Notes: generated from the sequence alone by a model not told the origin. Counted from the stretch's first letter, positions 10,719 through 21,666 are shown. The stretch is DNA of 64,000 bases from Plotosus lineatus (GCA_024760905.1 CM045735.1:7773161-7837160), one strand, 5' to 3'. Program-made: numbers and translations.

Positions 10719-12972
10719 GTGAGCAGAATTACAGGTGGATAATCTATGATCTACATGTGGGCAGTGGTGGCCTGGTGGTAAAAGGCGCTGGATCGCTGAT
10801 CCTAAGGTTGGGGGTTCGAGTCCCACTCTCCACAAGGTGGTCACTGTCCCCCCCCCCCCCCCAGTGCGGCTAACTGGGTTATCAGAGGCCGGCCATGTCT
10901 CTCACTGTCGATGGTGAGAGGTTCATGTAAAAGAACCATTGCTGACTTCTTCGTAAAGAGTAGCTGCAAAGCCATCAGTGTGTTTCTGTCTCTTGCTAAA
11001 GGGTTGTGTCAGGAAGGGCATCCGACGTAAAAACCTATGCCAAATCAAACGTGCGAATCAGATGATTAGCTGTGGCGACCCCTGAAAAAGGGAAAAGAAG
11101 AAGTCGTCGTCTATGGTCTACAGAATGTTACATATGTAAAGTAACCCTTTTATTTCACAATACCTGCAGTATTTAATTTCAGGGGATGGGTGGTTGCAAT
11201 AATCAGTTGTAAACTAAACAACACCAACAAAGAAATATAATACTAGAGGCATCTATGGGGAATTGCATCAGCTTTATCCATTATAAACATTTATTCATTA
11301 ATTTTAATAACCACTTAATCCTAATTAGAGTTGCGGGGAGGCTGGCACCACACCCGTCTCAGCCAGCCCCTGGAGAAGACAGAATACACCCTAGACAGCT
11401 CGCTATTCCATCGCAGGGCAGAAACTCGCTGACACTCTTCACAAAAGTCAGCAATGATTCTTTTACATGAACCTCTCACCAGAGACAGTAAGAGTCATGT
11501 CTGGCCTTTGATAACCCAGTTAGTTGCACTGTGAGGGGGGCAGGGAGTACAGCAGTGACAACTTGTTGAGAGTGAGACTTGAACCCACAACCCTGGGATC
11601 AATGACCCAGCACCTTTACCACCAGGCCACCATTTTCCACCATTATAAACAATTTGCAGCTATTTTGCTGATCTTGACCTACAGTGGTCTGTCATGAAGT
11701 CCTTTCAGCCTTTGTTTCCACATTGTTACCCTGAAAATTTGACAGTTATAATGTCAGACAGTTCTTGAGATATATACAAAAGCACGGACAGAAGGGGAAA
11801 ACAATACCATCTATGCTCTCACCCCGTTCTTCCCCAGTTACTAGTTTTCAGTGAGGTACAGTATAATTTAACCCTCAAGCGACCAAGCTATTTCGGTGAC
11901 TAATATCACCAAGTATGGTCATTTGTGACCCAATTGACTTTATATAAGAATATTTCTATATAAATGATTGCTTTAGGGTTCTTCATATTTATTTCACTCT
12001 CTGATATATTTGTCCATCATCTTATGTAATAAGGTATGGAATTTTATATATTTTTATAAAAAAAAGCAAAAACACACAATGATAGAACAATTCAGTACAC
12101 TAGGTATTATCAGCATAAATGCACAAAGATTTTGGCTGAGAGTGATTGCTTAAAAATATCAGTTGGGGTTGTATATTTTTATTGCATAAATGTATTTCTG
12201 AGCATCTCATGAACATGTTTTCAAAGGTACCTCAAAAATTGTGAACAGTAATAGTGTTCCAATGACTTCTGTCGAATTCACAATCAGAAGGTCCGGATTT
12301 GGGGTCCTGGGATTGGCGAGAGTGTTCTGTGTTCTCTTTGTCCTTCCGTAGGTTTTCTTAAGCTATTCTGGTTTACTCTCCCAGTCCTAAGACATTCACA
12401 TTACGCTACTTGGCTACTTCAGTTTGCCTCAGTGTTCGAGTAAGTGTGACTGGTTGTGTGTTGTTTGGGCCTTTAATGTAACGGCAAGCTCATGTAGCAC
12501 ATGTAAGATGTTTTGGAGACAAAGTCAGAGAGGCTAGATTGATATGGTTTGGACATGTACAGAGGAGGGATAGTGAGTATATTGGCAGTAGGATGCTGAG
12601 GTTGGAACTACTAGGCAGAAGGGCTAGAGGAAGACCAAAGAAAAGATTTATGGATGTGGCGAAGGAGGACATGAAGGTAGTTGGTGTAAGAGAAGAAGAT
12701 GCAGAGGATACGGTGAGATGAATGCAGATGATTCGCTGTGGCGACCCCTGAAGGAAACGTCCGAAAGGATAAGAAGAAGAATGTACAATTGGCCCTCTAC
12801 TTACGATATTAATCCGTTCCAGAGCCTTTTTCGTAGCCTGGAGTGTTCGTGAGTAGAGGCGCATTTTACATATAAAACGCGTGATTCGTTCCAAGGCTCC
12901 CAAGACTACCCCAAAAACCCTTTAAAAATTATAAAAAGTACACCAATTTTTTATGAAATATTACTGTCTCTC

Positions 12973-13015
<43 letters not shown>

Positions 13016-13379
13016 GTCTGTCTCTCTCTCGCACACACACACAAACAACACACATTTGTGGCACGCTCCATGCAGGCTCCACCCACACACAGGATGCCAG
13101 AACATTTTAAGGGGGGGAATTCAAAGCACATTCCCTGCTTGACAGATCAGACTTTAACTTGTTTCCTTGAGGGATTGGCGGTTCGGATGAGCCGCGTTTT
13201 GCTCACATTCGACGGAGCGCGCCACTTTTATTAAACATTTACTGAATTAAACAACTTAAAAAACGAAAAATAAGCTGTAATGTGCTCTCTCAAAAGACAG
13301 TGAAAAGAATGCCTCCTTTCATCTCTGACTGACTCTGTACACAGTCTCTCTCTCGGTCTCTCTCTCACACACGCGCGTG

Positions 13380-13410
<31 letters not shown>

Positions 13411-13432
13411 ACACACTCTCTCTATATATTTT

Positions 13433-13489
<57 letters not shown>

Positions 13490-15151
13490 AACTCTCTCTG
13501 GTGTGTTTTGCCGAATGCAAATGCAGGCTGTGCCCACACGCAAGGCGCAACCGACGGAGCAATTCTATTTAAATGTTCGGGATGTTGTATTTAAAGCGGA
13601 ATTACAGTACCTGTTTGAAAGATCAGAGGTCCTGATTCAATATTAACTTGCTTCCTTGCGAGATCGGAGGTCTTGTCATACAGAGCACTCTGTTTTCATG
13701 TTCCTTCTGCTTCAGTATCGTGCCGAAATAATCGCCTCCGTCACGGTATTTCCGCTTTAAGGTCTCCTTCTGCTTCAATATCGTCTCGGTGATAACGAAC
13801 TATAACGCTGCAATGATTAATCTCTAAACAAGCCAACAGTCCTGGCACTCCACGCATGTGACAAACAGGAAGTATGGGTACAGGTCAGCTCCCTCCTGGC
13901 CAGTGGGAGTCCAGTGGGGTCGGATGCTGGAAGACAGCCAATGAGAGAGTGACTCGCGCATTGTTTGAATTTTGAATGGCGCATTTGAATTTTTGAATGA
14001 CGCGTTTGGCGCTTTTCGTAAAAAGAGGATGGAAATTTAGGAAAATGTTTTTCATAACCTGGATTTTTTGTACTCGGAGTTTTTCGTAAGTAGAGGGCCG
14101 ACTGTACCGGCAGGCTGTTCAGGGAGAATCCTACTTTCTCCCATAGTCGGATCCGAGTTAGATTAAGTGGTTCGTCAGATATATTAACCCTCTCAATGTA
14201 TATTTTGATATTGTTTAATGACTTGCACAGCCCTGCATTTTCTTTATTGAAGCATGAGGTACACAGTGTTAGATATTTGTTAGGGAGATGGACATTGTTG
14301 CATGTTTTTATTTTTATTCACCTTACAGACAAAATAAAAAGAGCTCCAATTACAACCAGCTTCTTTAACTCTCCAGGTTGGAGCCCAGAGCATTAAACCG
14401 GTTCCAAATGCTGTGAGGCAGAGGAGTGAGTTCACGCTAATGGCAAAGTGAGTCATAAAGTTCGCACTCACTTGCAAGTAGTTTTACCTTGTTGACTTTA
14501 CCCTCAAGGCTCTTTTTTTGGTCTTTTTCTAAAATCTGATTGATTTTTTTTTCTTCTTCCTTTAGGAGAATTGGCAGGGACCTCAGTAATACCTTTGCGA
14601 AGTTGGAAAAACTCACAATGCGTAAGTGTTAATCCGTGTTTGGTGATTTTTGTGGGCAGCACGGTGGTTAGCACCTTCGCCTTTCAGGAAGAAGACCCTA
14701 GGTCCGAGTCCCAGATTCGGTCAGGGCGTTGTGTAGTGTTTGCATGCTATCGCTGTACTTGCGTAGGTTTCCTCTGCGTACTCTGGTTTCCTCCCACAGT
14801 CTGAAGGCATGCATATTATGCTGGTTGGATATGATCGATTGTCCCATGTGTGAATGGCTTTGTGTGCATCTGTCCAAATGTGTCCCTGCAATAGTCTGGC
14901 AAGCTATTCAGGGTGTACCCTGCATATTCCCAGGCACCAGCTTTCCCTTCACAGAAATAAATGATAAAGCAGTTCAGAAAATGGCATAACCTGTCGATGT
15001 TTTGTGTTGTTCTGTTCTTTTTGATCACAGTTGCCAAACGGAAATCCCTGTTTGACGATAAAGCCGTAGAGATCGATGAGTTGACTTATATCGTGAAACA
15101 GGTGCCCATGTTTCTGGTCCTGCATACATAGCGACTCCATTTCCTGTATTG

Positions 15152-15210
<59 letters not shown>

Positions 15211-18200
15211 TTATTTTTTTATTTTATTTTATTTTTTTTAACCCACTCAGGATATTAACAGCCTAAATAAACAGATAGCCCAACTCCAGGAGCTTGTCCG
15301 ATCCAGAACTAAGAAAAACAGCAGACATCTTCAGACACATTCCAATACTATCGTGGTATCACTGCAGGTATGGACAACTCCCCCAAATTTTACTGGATTA
15401 AATAAACCAGACTTTGATGTTTTAATGCCTTTTTTCTGCTTTTCCAGTCAAAACTAGCATCAATGTCAAGTGACTTCAAGTCAGTTCTGGAAGTGAGAAC
15501 AGAGGTACGGTAACTCCTGACCCTAAGGAAGTCCTTTTATGAACTTTTCTTGCATTTTAATAGAAATTGAATTCATTTTACAGAACCTGAAACAACAGAG
15601 AAGCAGGCAAGAGCAGTTCTCTCAGTCGCCAGCCGCCTCCTCCTTACAGAACTCCAGCTTTAGTAAGCTTCAACTTTACATTTTATCTTCCTGCAGTTAA
15701 TAAACAACTGGGTGTGTGTTAATACATGCAGTAGGCTCCCGTTTTTCTCAGGGGTTCGGTTCCGGTCTTCCCGAAGATCCATGAATTCCCCGAGTTATTT
15801 ACCCGGAAGTAAAACTGGTTTTTATCTCAACTTGTTCATTTCTGTGAATTGTCTAAATCCAAGGAGAAAATTTTAGGGGGGTATAGGGGCGCTTCTGTCA
15901 AGTTCACTTGCTTGTGCTTGAGACAAAGCACGGCTTATCCAGACTTCCGATCTTTCAAGTGAGCAAGTGAAGGCTGAGTACTAAACAAGTATTCAACGGC
16001 GCCCTTGCTCACTTGAAAGACCGGAAGTCCGGCTAAGCCGTGCTTTTTCTCAAGCACAATCAAGTGAACTTGCTTCAAGTGCCTACTTTTGATGGAGCGC
16101 CTCACATATTGTAAGCTGCTCGTTGATCGACTGTTTTAAGCTTAATGTAAAGTGACTCGAGTCAGCTTCATGTAAAGTGGCTCGGCTCAATGCAAATTTG
16201 CAGTGTGTTGTGTTTAAAATGGTGCGGACTTTAATGAAAGAAATAGATAAGGATGTTACTAAGTTTAAGTGGGAATGGCTAGAAAAGATTGTGAAATTTG
16301 AGGTGAAAATCGGCAAACAGACTCAGAACATATCGGAAGTTTGGCAAGCTTCATAAAGAACTGACGTCGCCGGCAAGGTCTTGTGTGTTTATTGCAACGA
16401 CCTGATCAATTATGGATCTCGCGGATGCATTGCACTTATGGCCGACAGACAAGCACACTCTGAGGGAATTACTAAATATTTATTTCGTTTAGATTACGTG
16501 AAATCCCATTGAAATGTAACTTAATAAAAGTAATCTCTATTGGTAAAATCATTGTGTGATAAACTTACTTGCATTGTTGATAATAACAGTTTAATATGTA
16601 TGGGAATTTTATTTTCATTTCATTCATTTTTTTTAATTTGCAGCCAAACGTAAGTAATTCGTGTTCAATTTGAAAATACTCAATACATTGGTGATGGTTG
16701 TCATATAAATGAATACACTGTCGTTGTTATTTACCTGAGTGGTATCTCAACGTTATAGTAACTAGCAGGCTGGGACAGTTAGTTGAAAATGTTTTATGAA
16801 TTTATAATTTCCCCCTTTGTGGTTTTTGAAAATTATTATGCATGTAATATTTGCTGAGGGAAAACGTCGAGAGAAAAGTGGACAATTTTGCACGGTTTTA
16901 GCCCAAAAGTTTGTCAACATTTGTCAAATGCATGATTATGCCCCAAAATTTTCTGAAAGGATACGAACCAGAAATTTTGTCCTTGATATGTTCCATCAGC
17001 ATTTCTGCTTTGACAGCTTGAGGAAAATGGAAACATGATTGTTTAAGAAATATGAGGTTCTTCGCCACATTCTAACTTGATTTAATGCAAATAATCATTT
17101 AGCGTCGGAGGGCTTTGCCCCCCTGAACCCCCCACCCCCGTGACTTTGTTCTGGACCTACTGGGGCCTGTGGCCCCTGGACCCTGGCTAGCTACTAGACT
17201 TTTTAAGTTTCAAAAGTTGGCAGGTATGCAAATCCTGTGAAGGTTTCTATTGACAGCACTCAGTGTCCTTGATGGGGGGGTGGCATCAGCGTACACTGTA
17301 CACATATAAACTTTGCAGAACTCATCAGGCTGGCCTCTCACTCACTGACCAATCAAAATTCAAGAAAAGGCGGGATTTAACTGTATATACTTTTTTTGAC
17401 CTGCTGGTGGTATTCTCTATGTTACAGAAGTACTAGCTGTCAAAATATGGCACTGTTGAAACCATCCACATGTTATTGTAGACTGCCGCTGACTTAACCA
17501 GTGTTGCTTTGACTGTGGTGCTTGGATCTGTGACTCACTATTGTTGCTTGAAGCTCTATTTAATTTTTGTTTTCACTACAGACAATTCAGTGTTGATGCA
17601 AGATAATTCCCAGAAGGCAGATATTTCCATAGACATGGATCTTCGTTCCGGTCAGGAGATGCAGCTCCTTAGTCAGAAGGTAGATACTTGTCATTTATTT
17701 ATTTATTTAAGGGACAATGTACAGGAACATTAAGCTCATAGAGACAGAGATGTACTGTACCAGATTATAGCTTAATAGCTAGTTTCCATCTGTAGTCCCT
17801 AATTTAGAACGGCCAATTAACCTACAGTGCATGTCTTTGGATTGTGGGAGGAAACCGGAGCACCCGGAGGAAACCCACACAAGCACGGGGAGAACATGCA
17901 AACTCCACACAGAAACGCCCAGGCCGGGAATCGAACCAGGGCCTTCTTGCTGTGAGGCGGACGTGCTAACCACTACGCCACCGGGCCGTCATAATTTGTT
18001 CATGATAAGGTAGCAAGCACATTACAACTGAGAGTTTTAATGGTTAAAAGTACAGTGTGTAAGATTTACAGTATCCAGTGATGACGATCCAGATTGCAAC
18101 CAACTGAAAAAATTAATTTTCTGACACACACACGCATGCGTGCGTGTGTGTGTGTGTCTGTGTCTGTGACTGTGTGTGTGTGTACAGCTGAGTTCTGGAC

Positions 18201-18752
18201 TTCTATTCAGGACCTTCTCGCTGTGAGCGGGATGTGCTTTCTTCAAAGCCACCTCTAAAATATTCTGTAAAGTGTTACACACTGTATCTATAAGTTGGTC
18301 TCTTTTGGTTGTGTGTGTGTGTGTGTGTTTTGTCAGGACTCTTTTATTCAGGACCGGACAAACACTATGCAAAATATAGAGACTACTATCGTAGAGTTGG
18401 GGTCTATCTTCCAGCAGTTGGCCCACATGGTGAAAGAGCAGGAAGAGACGGTGCACAGGTGAGAGCGAGCAGACTGATATTAGTACGGCATGAGAAACCA
18501 CATTCTAAATTTCAGATACACAAAGATACCAGCTGTTTGTTTGCTCCCATGCATAGAAAGCAGGTACTGTATTTTATTCCCTCTTGTCACAGGATCGATG
18601 CTAACGTGGAAGACACTCAGCTCAACGTGGACCTCGCACATACAGAAATCCTCAAGTACTTTCAGTCCGTCTCGAACAATCGCTGGCTGCTCATCAAAAT
18701 CTTCCTCATCCTTATTGTTTTCTTCATCATCTTTGTCGTTTTCTTGGCCTGA
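10503..18752 (+). CDS. stx5: Syntaxin-5 (Golgi/ER t-SNARE), 10 coding exons
   Basis: Encodes the Qa-SNARE syntaxin-5, which drives ER-to-Golgi and intra-Golgi vesicle fusion. Coding exons: 10503-10718, 14377-14447, 14566-14621, 15031-15101, 15251-15367, 15448-15504, 15584-15662, 17582-17679, 18337-18458, 18593-18752; all introns are GT-AG and phases match, giving 348 aa (human about 355). The match to syntaxin-5 is strong throughout: MSCRDRTTEFQSVCKSLQ, then VRQRSEFTLMAK, KRKSLFDDKAVEIDELTYI, and SNTIVVSLQSKLASMSSDFK. The SNARE motif lies at about residues 256-318 with the central glutamine in ELGSIFQQLAHMV, followed by a C-terminal anchor (residues about 328-348, KIFLILIVFFIIFVVFLA) ending at the stop, as in tail-anchored syntaxins. 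Residues 2-6 (NTRRR) carry an arginine cluster like the ER-retrieval signal of the long isoform; Met52 matches the short-isoform start. A 5' noncoding exon is probable but not located. Identity is near certain. Confidence 0.97.
10756..11107 (+). repeat. SINE A (RTE-type tail), full length
   Basis: tRNA-like head (ggtggcctggtggtaaaagg, ggttcgagtccc), poly-C stretch, body (ggccggccatgtctctcact, gaaccattgctgacttc), then a tail gggttgtgtcaggaagggca ... gctgtggcgacccctg shared with the RTE LINE 3' ends here. Lies in stx5 intron 1. Confidence 0.85.
11291..11638 (-). repeat. SINE A (V-type tail), full length
   Basis: Same head and body as the copy at 10756-11107, but from the ctgccctgcgatgg junction it continues into the V-SINE-type tail instead of the RTE-type tail. 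In stx5 intron 1. Confidence 0.85.
11660..12250. other. Intronic AT-rich DNA, nothing recognised
   Basis: Part of stx5 intron 1 with no repeat family or exon that I can identify. Confidence 0.45.
12255..12490 (+). repeat. V-SINE-like repeat, 5' part (interrupted)
   Basis: Diverged V-SINE head and central domain ending at aatgtaacggcaagct (12475-12490), where an RTE LINE fragment was inserted. The tail resumes at 14107. Confidence 0.7.
12491..12779 (+). mobile_element. RTE-type LINE, 3' end
   Basis: Encodes WFGHVQRRDSEYIGSRMLRL and then RARGRPKKRFMDVAKEDMKV, and ends gctgtggcgacccctgaagg...aagaagaag. It is 5' truncated and flanked by a 14/16 match duplication of the V-SINE target (12475-12490 versus 12780-12785 plus 14107-14116). 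Confidence 0.88.
12786..14104. mobile_element. Tigger-related DNA element, variant TIR
   Basis: Termini ttggccctctacttacg and cgtaagtagagggccgactg form an inverted repeat flanked by TA (12784-12785 and 14105-14106). The interior shares blocks with the other Tigger-like copies (aatccgttccagagcctttt, cgtgattcgttccaaggctc, a CCAAT-containing block near 13890-13950). It carries two large (CT)n/(CA)n runs. No intact transposase. Confidence 0.8.
12966..13040. repeat. (CT)n/(CA)n microsatellite
   Basis: Interrupted CT and CA dinucleotide runs inside the Tigger-related element; a second block lies at about 13340-13488. Confidence 0.95.
14107..14178 (+). repeat. V-SINE-like tail (continuation of 12255)
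   Basis: ccggcaggctgttcagggag to gattaagtggttcg is the missing tail of the V-SINE interrupted at 12490. Confidence 0.75.
14377..14447 (+). CDS. stx5: stx5 coding exon 2
   Basis: Acceptor ctctccag|GTTGG, donor GGCAAA|gtgagt. Encodes the conserved VRQRSEFTLMAK stretch. Confidence 0.95.
14566..14621 (+). CDS. stx5: stx5 coding exon 3
   Basis: Acceptor cctttag|GAGAATT, donor ACAATGC|gtaagt. Encodes RIGRDLSNTFAKLEKLTM. Confidence 0.95.
14651..14986 (+). repeat. V-SINE-like repeat, full length
   Basis: gggcagcacggtggttagca head, central domain and tail ending ataaagcagttcagaaaatg. Lies in the stx5 intron between coding exons 3 and 4. Confidence 0.85.
15031..15101 (+). CDS. stx5: stx5 coding exon 4
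   Basis: Acceptor gatcacag|TTGCC, donor AAACAG|gtgccc. Encodes AKRKSLFDDKAVEIDELTYI followed by VKQ. Confidence 0.95.
15157..15204. repeat. (TA)n microsatellite
   Basis: About 24 TA units, followed by a T-rich tract, in stx5 intron 4. Confidence 0.95.
15251..15367 (+). CDS. stx5: stx5 coding exon 5
   Basis: Acceptor cccactcag|GATATT, donor CTGCAG|gtatgg; exactly 39 codons. Encodes DINSLNKQIAQLQELV and SRHLQTHSNTIVVSLQ. Confidence 0.96.
15448..15504 (+). CDS. stx5: stx5 coding exon 6
   Basis: Acceptor cttttccag|TCAAAA, donor ACAGAG|gtacgg; 19 codons, SKLASMSSDFKSVLEVRTE. Confidence 0.96.
15584..15662 (+). CDS. stx5: stx5 coding exon 7
   Basis: Acceptor attttacag|AACCTG, donor AGCTTTA|gtaagc. 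Encodes NLKQQRSRQEQFSQSP and the variable linker. Confidence 0.95.
15899..16072. repeat. Long imperfect inverted repeat (about 70-bp arms)
   Basis: Arm 15899-15969 (caagttcacttgcttgtgct ... caagtgagcaagtg) pairs with arm 16004-16072 (cttgctcacttgaaag ... tcaagtgaacttg) across a loop of about 35 bp, with few mismatches. In stx5 intron 7, next to a transposase-like relic. Confidence 0.85.
16218..16510 (+). pseudogene. BED-finger transposase-like relic
   Basis: Two shifted frames read DVTKFKWEWLEKIVKFEV and then GKVLCVYCNDLINYGSRG. The CxxC followed by NYGSRG and downstream histidines resembles the BED-type zinc finger at the N-terminus of hAT-like transposases. Stops and a frameshift break it. 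Lies in stx5 intron 7 with the hairpin at 15899-16072. Class is an inference from the motif. Confidence 0.55.
17582..17679 (+). CDS. stx5: stx5 coding exon 8
   Basis: Acceptor cactacag|ACAATT, donor CAGAAG|gtagat. Encodes the linker (DISIDMDLRSGQEMQLLSQK) preceding the SNARE motif. Confidence 0.93.
17790..17992 (-). repeat. V-SINE-like repeat, head and body
   Basis: Well-preserved minus-strand head and central domain (gaacggccaattaacctaca ... gcgtagtggttagcacgtcc on the minus strand). No 3' tail. In stx5 intron 8. Confidence 0.85.
18337..18458 (+). CDS. stx5: stx5 coding exon 9 (SNARE motif)
   Basis: Acceptor tttgtcag|GACTCT directly behind a (TG)n tract, donor TGCACAG|gtgaga. Encodes the first two thirds of the SNARE coiled coil. 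Confidence 0.95.
18593..18752 (+). CDS. stx5: stx5 coding exon 10 (membrane anchor)
   Basis: Acceptor cttgtcacag|GATCGA. Encodes the end of the SNARE motif and the C-terminal transmembrane anchor, stop TGA at 18750-18752. Confidence 0.97.
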
Positions 18753-20640
18753 AAACTATGGATGGTAATTCGGAAACGGGACCGAGTCGCTCTGAAGAAG
18801 CATTTCTTGATAAGAGGGAACAAGCAGAGAGAGAAAATGTAAAGTATGGTGTGTAACCTCCTGCTTCGGTGTGGCTGGAAGAGTATAAATATGAGTGTGT
18901 CCTGAAATAATGTGACGTCAGTAATTAGAATCTGTACCTTTGGATCACGAGCAGTGTTATTTGATGTTTTTTTGTTGTTGTTTGTTTGTTTTGCTTTTGG
19001 GTGTTTTTGTGGCCAGAAAAATTTCTTTTTATCTGTTTTGAGTAATTTTTATACATAAATACACCTTCTCGGGTCAATTCTTTATATTACAAGACAGGGT
19101 AACTACGTCACTGCCACTTTAAACAGCTTGTTTTATTATGTAAAGAATAATACGAGTCGTGTGTCACTAATGCTAATGTAGTACCTTCTTTAAAACTAGG
19201 GGATTTCGGAAGTGATGAGTTGGCAGAAATAGGCTCAGCCTGGTGTTAACTTGCCAGAGCAACTCATGGCCAGAAATCAGTTAGAGGAAAGCTGATGGTG
19301 GGCGAATGGCAATAACTTTTGTCTCCTATCCATCACAGCAGTACTAACTAATTATTGGGCTTCTGATACTTCATGTATGCGGAAGCCGAGGTATGTTTTC
19401 CGTGTCTGAGAAATGAGTTAGATAAAGAATCTATTGGGGGGGGGTGGGTGTTATTGGACCAAAATTGGAAGAAAGATTTACTAGATTTTATATTGCATTA
19501 CCAAATCCCATAAAACTGTCCTGAGAAAATCTTTCCCTTTTTTTTAATGCCATTTATGAAGATTGGCTTCTTGGGGGGGGGAAATCATCAGAGTGCTGAT
19601 TCCTGCTTGCGTGAATATTGTGGCTGTTCTGGAGTTTATGCAGGATATTAGTACTGCAGATGAAGTGGAAGTGAAGATTTCATCAGGTGTCCAGTTCATA
19701 GCGGTGCTCCCTCCACGTATGTACTTAAAACCCATAAAGCCATGACCTCAATTTTGTTGTTGCATCCATGATCACGTACCCAGACAGGCAACTGGGCACA
19801 CGTGCCACCAGAAAATGTTCTTGTTTATTCGGTGTTGTTGTTGAGGACGAATAGGTTTTCAAATATCAGTGAAAGGACAGTAAGTTTTATGATGGTTGTT
19901 TCTTTACTGAAAATCCACGCAAACATTTAATATTACAGCTACACTGTGAAAGAGGGAATAAAAACCCAGCAGTTAAATGAGGCCTGAACAGATAAATTTA
20001 TAACTTTTCATTTCTGCTATGATCTGCTCGGCCCTGTCAGTCCTCTTGAAAATGTCTAATCTGTCTACTACAGCAACTTTATACTTTAACAGTTGTGTTT
20101 TGTCGCTTTTTAACATCTTCAAATGGCATCTTTTTCTAGTTAGCAAATTTTTGACAAATTCATAATCAGACATTTCTTGTTTGATTACTCAGCAAATGAT
20201 GATAGATCACATGACCTATTTTAGATTCTAAGAATACGTTTTGTTGTAATGTTAATCAACATATTAAATTATTGATGTTAAAATGAATAGTGTCCCTTGT
20301 GCTTGATGTGAATATACATGTGGATGTATATTCAGAAACTTGGGTTGGGTTTAATCTAATAATCTGAACATTTCGACAGACATTGGAATCTAAAAGCAAG
20401 AAGTGTTTGATATCTCTTAATGCTTTTGGGGGATTTTATTTCTGGGTGGAGGATGTGTTGAATTTTTCTTATTACTGTATTAGTTTTATGATTATTTTAC
20501 GTGTGTTTAAAAAGTCAAAAAAAAATGTGAATGCAGTCAGAGAGTGCAGACTTCTACCAAGGAAGTGCAATCTCATCTTTGCATGGATGATGGTGGCAGA
20601 TGGAATACAATTATGGTGCCCCCTTGTGGCCTATTCTACA
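18753..20640. other. stx5 3' region and spacer
   Basis: Begins with the stx5 3' UTR. An AATAAA lies at 19957-19962 but is far from the stop and is uncertain as the polyadenylation signal. A minus-strand open frame at 20173-19973 is described under findings. No other gene or repeat is recognised. Confidence 0.5.
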
Positions 20641-20661
20641 ATTGTTTTTGAGCTCTCTCTA

Positions 20662-20731
20662 TATATACACACACACACACACACATATATATACAGTGTT
20701 GTGTGTGTGTGTGTGTATATGTATGTATATA

Positions 20732-20793
<62 letters not shown>
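20662..20793. repeat. (CA)n/(TG)n/(TA)n compound microsatellite
   Basis: CA run, TG run, then about 26 TA units. Confidence 0.95.
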
Positions 20794-20799
<6 letters not shown>

Positions 20800-20802
<3 letters not shown>

Positions 20803-21122
20803 TTTCCTTTCAGCTTTTTCCCTTTGTCAGGGGTCGCCACAGCGAATGGTTCGCATATTTGATTTAGCATAGGTTTTTACGTCGGATGCCCTTCCTGACA
20901 CAACACTTTAGCAAGGGACAGAAACACGCTGACGGCTTTGCAGCTCCTCTTTACAAAAGTCAGCAATGGTTCTTTTACATGAACCTCTCACCATAAACAG
21001 TGAGAGACATGGCCGGCCTTTGATAACCCAGTTAGCTATACAGGGGGGGGGTGACAACCTTGTGGAGAGTGGGACTTGAACCCCCAACCTTAGGATCAGT
21101 GATCCAGCGCCCTAGATCACTG
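20800..21122 (-). repeat. SINE A (RTE-type tail), head interrupted
   Basis: Minus strand: tail gctgtggcgacccctgac, body, and head up to the ccctagatcact block where a second SINE A begins. Confidence 0.85.
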
Positions 21123-21134
21123 TCCGTCTGTCTG

Positions 21135-21485
21135 TCTTCCTTTCGGCTTTTTCCCTTTTTTTTTTTTTTACTTGGGAGTCGCCACAGCGAATCATCTGAT
21201 TCGCACGTTTGATTTGGCAGAGGTTTTTACGTCGGATGCCCTTCCTGTCACAACCCTTTTAGCAAGGGACAGAAACACGCTGACGACTTTGCAGCTACTC
21301 TTTACGAAAGTCAGCAATGGTTCTTCTACATGCCTCTCACCATAGACAGTGAGAGACATGGCCCGCCTTTGATAACCCAGTTAGCCGCACTAGGGGGGAT
21401 AGTGACAACCTTGTAGAGAGTGGGCCTCAAACCCCCAACCTTTGGATCAGCGATCCAGCGCCTTATACCACTAGACCACCACTGC
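21135..21485 (-). repeat. SINE A (RTE-type tail), full length
   Basis: Complete minus-strand copy from gggcagtggtggtctagtgg (head) to the RTE-like tail. The block ccctagatcact occurs on both sides, consistent with insertion next to or into the first copy. Confidence 0.85.
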
Positions 21486-21666
21486 CCCTAGATCACTATA
21501 TATATAATATATGTTTATATGTATGTGTGTGTGTGTGTATATGTATATATATATATACACATACACACATGTGTATATGTATGTGTATATATATGTGTAT
21601 ATATGTGTGTATATATAAAATATATATATATGTGTGTATATATGTGTGTGTATATATATATCTGTG

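Noticed and set aside
17095..17200. GC-rich block (ggctttgcccccctgaaccc, ctggggcctgtggcccctgg) as a possible exon or CpG island
   Set aside because: Frames are short and broken and there is no splice context. It resembles a dispersed low-complexity repeat in the stx5 intron.
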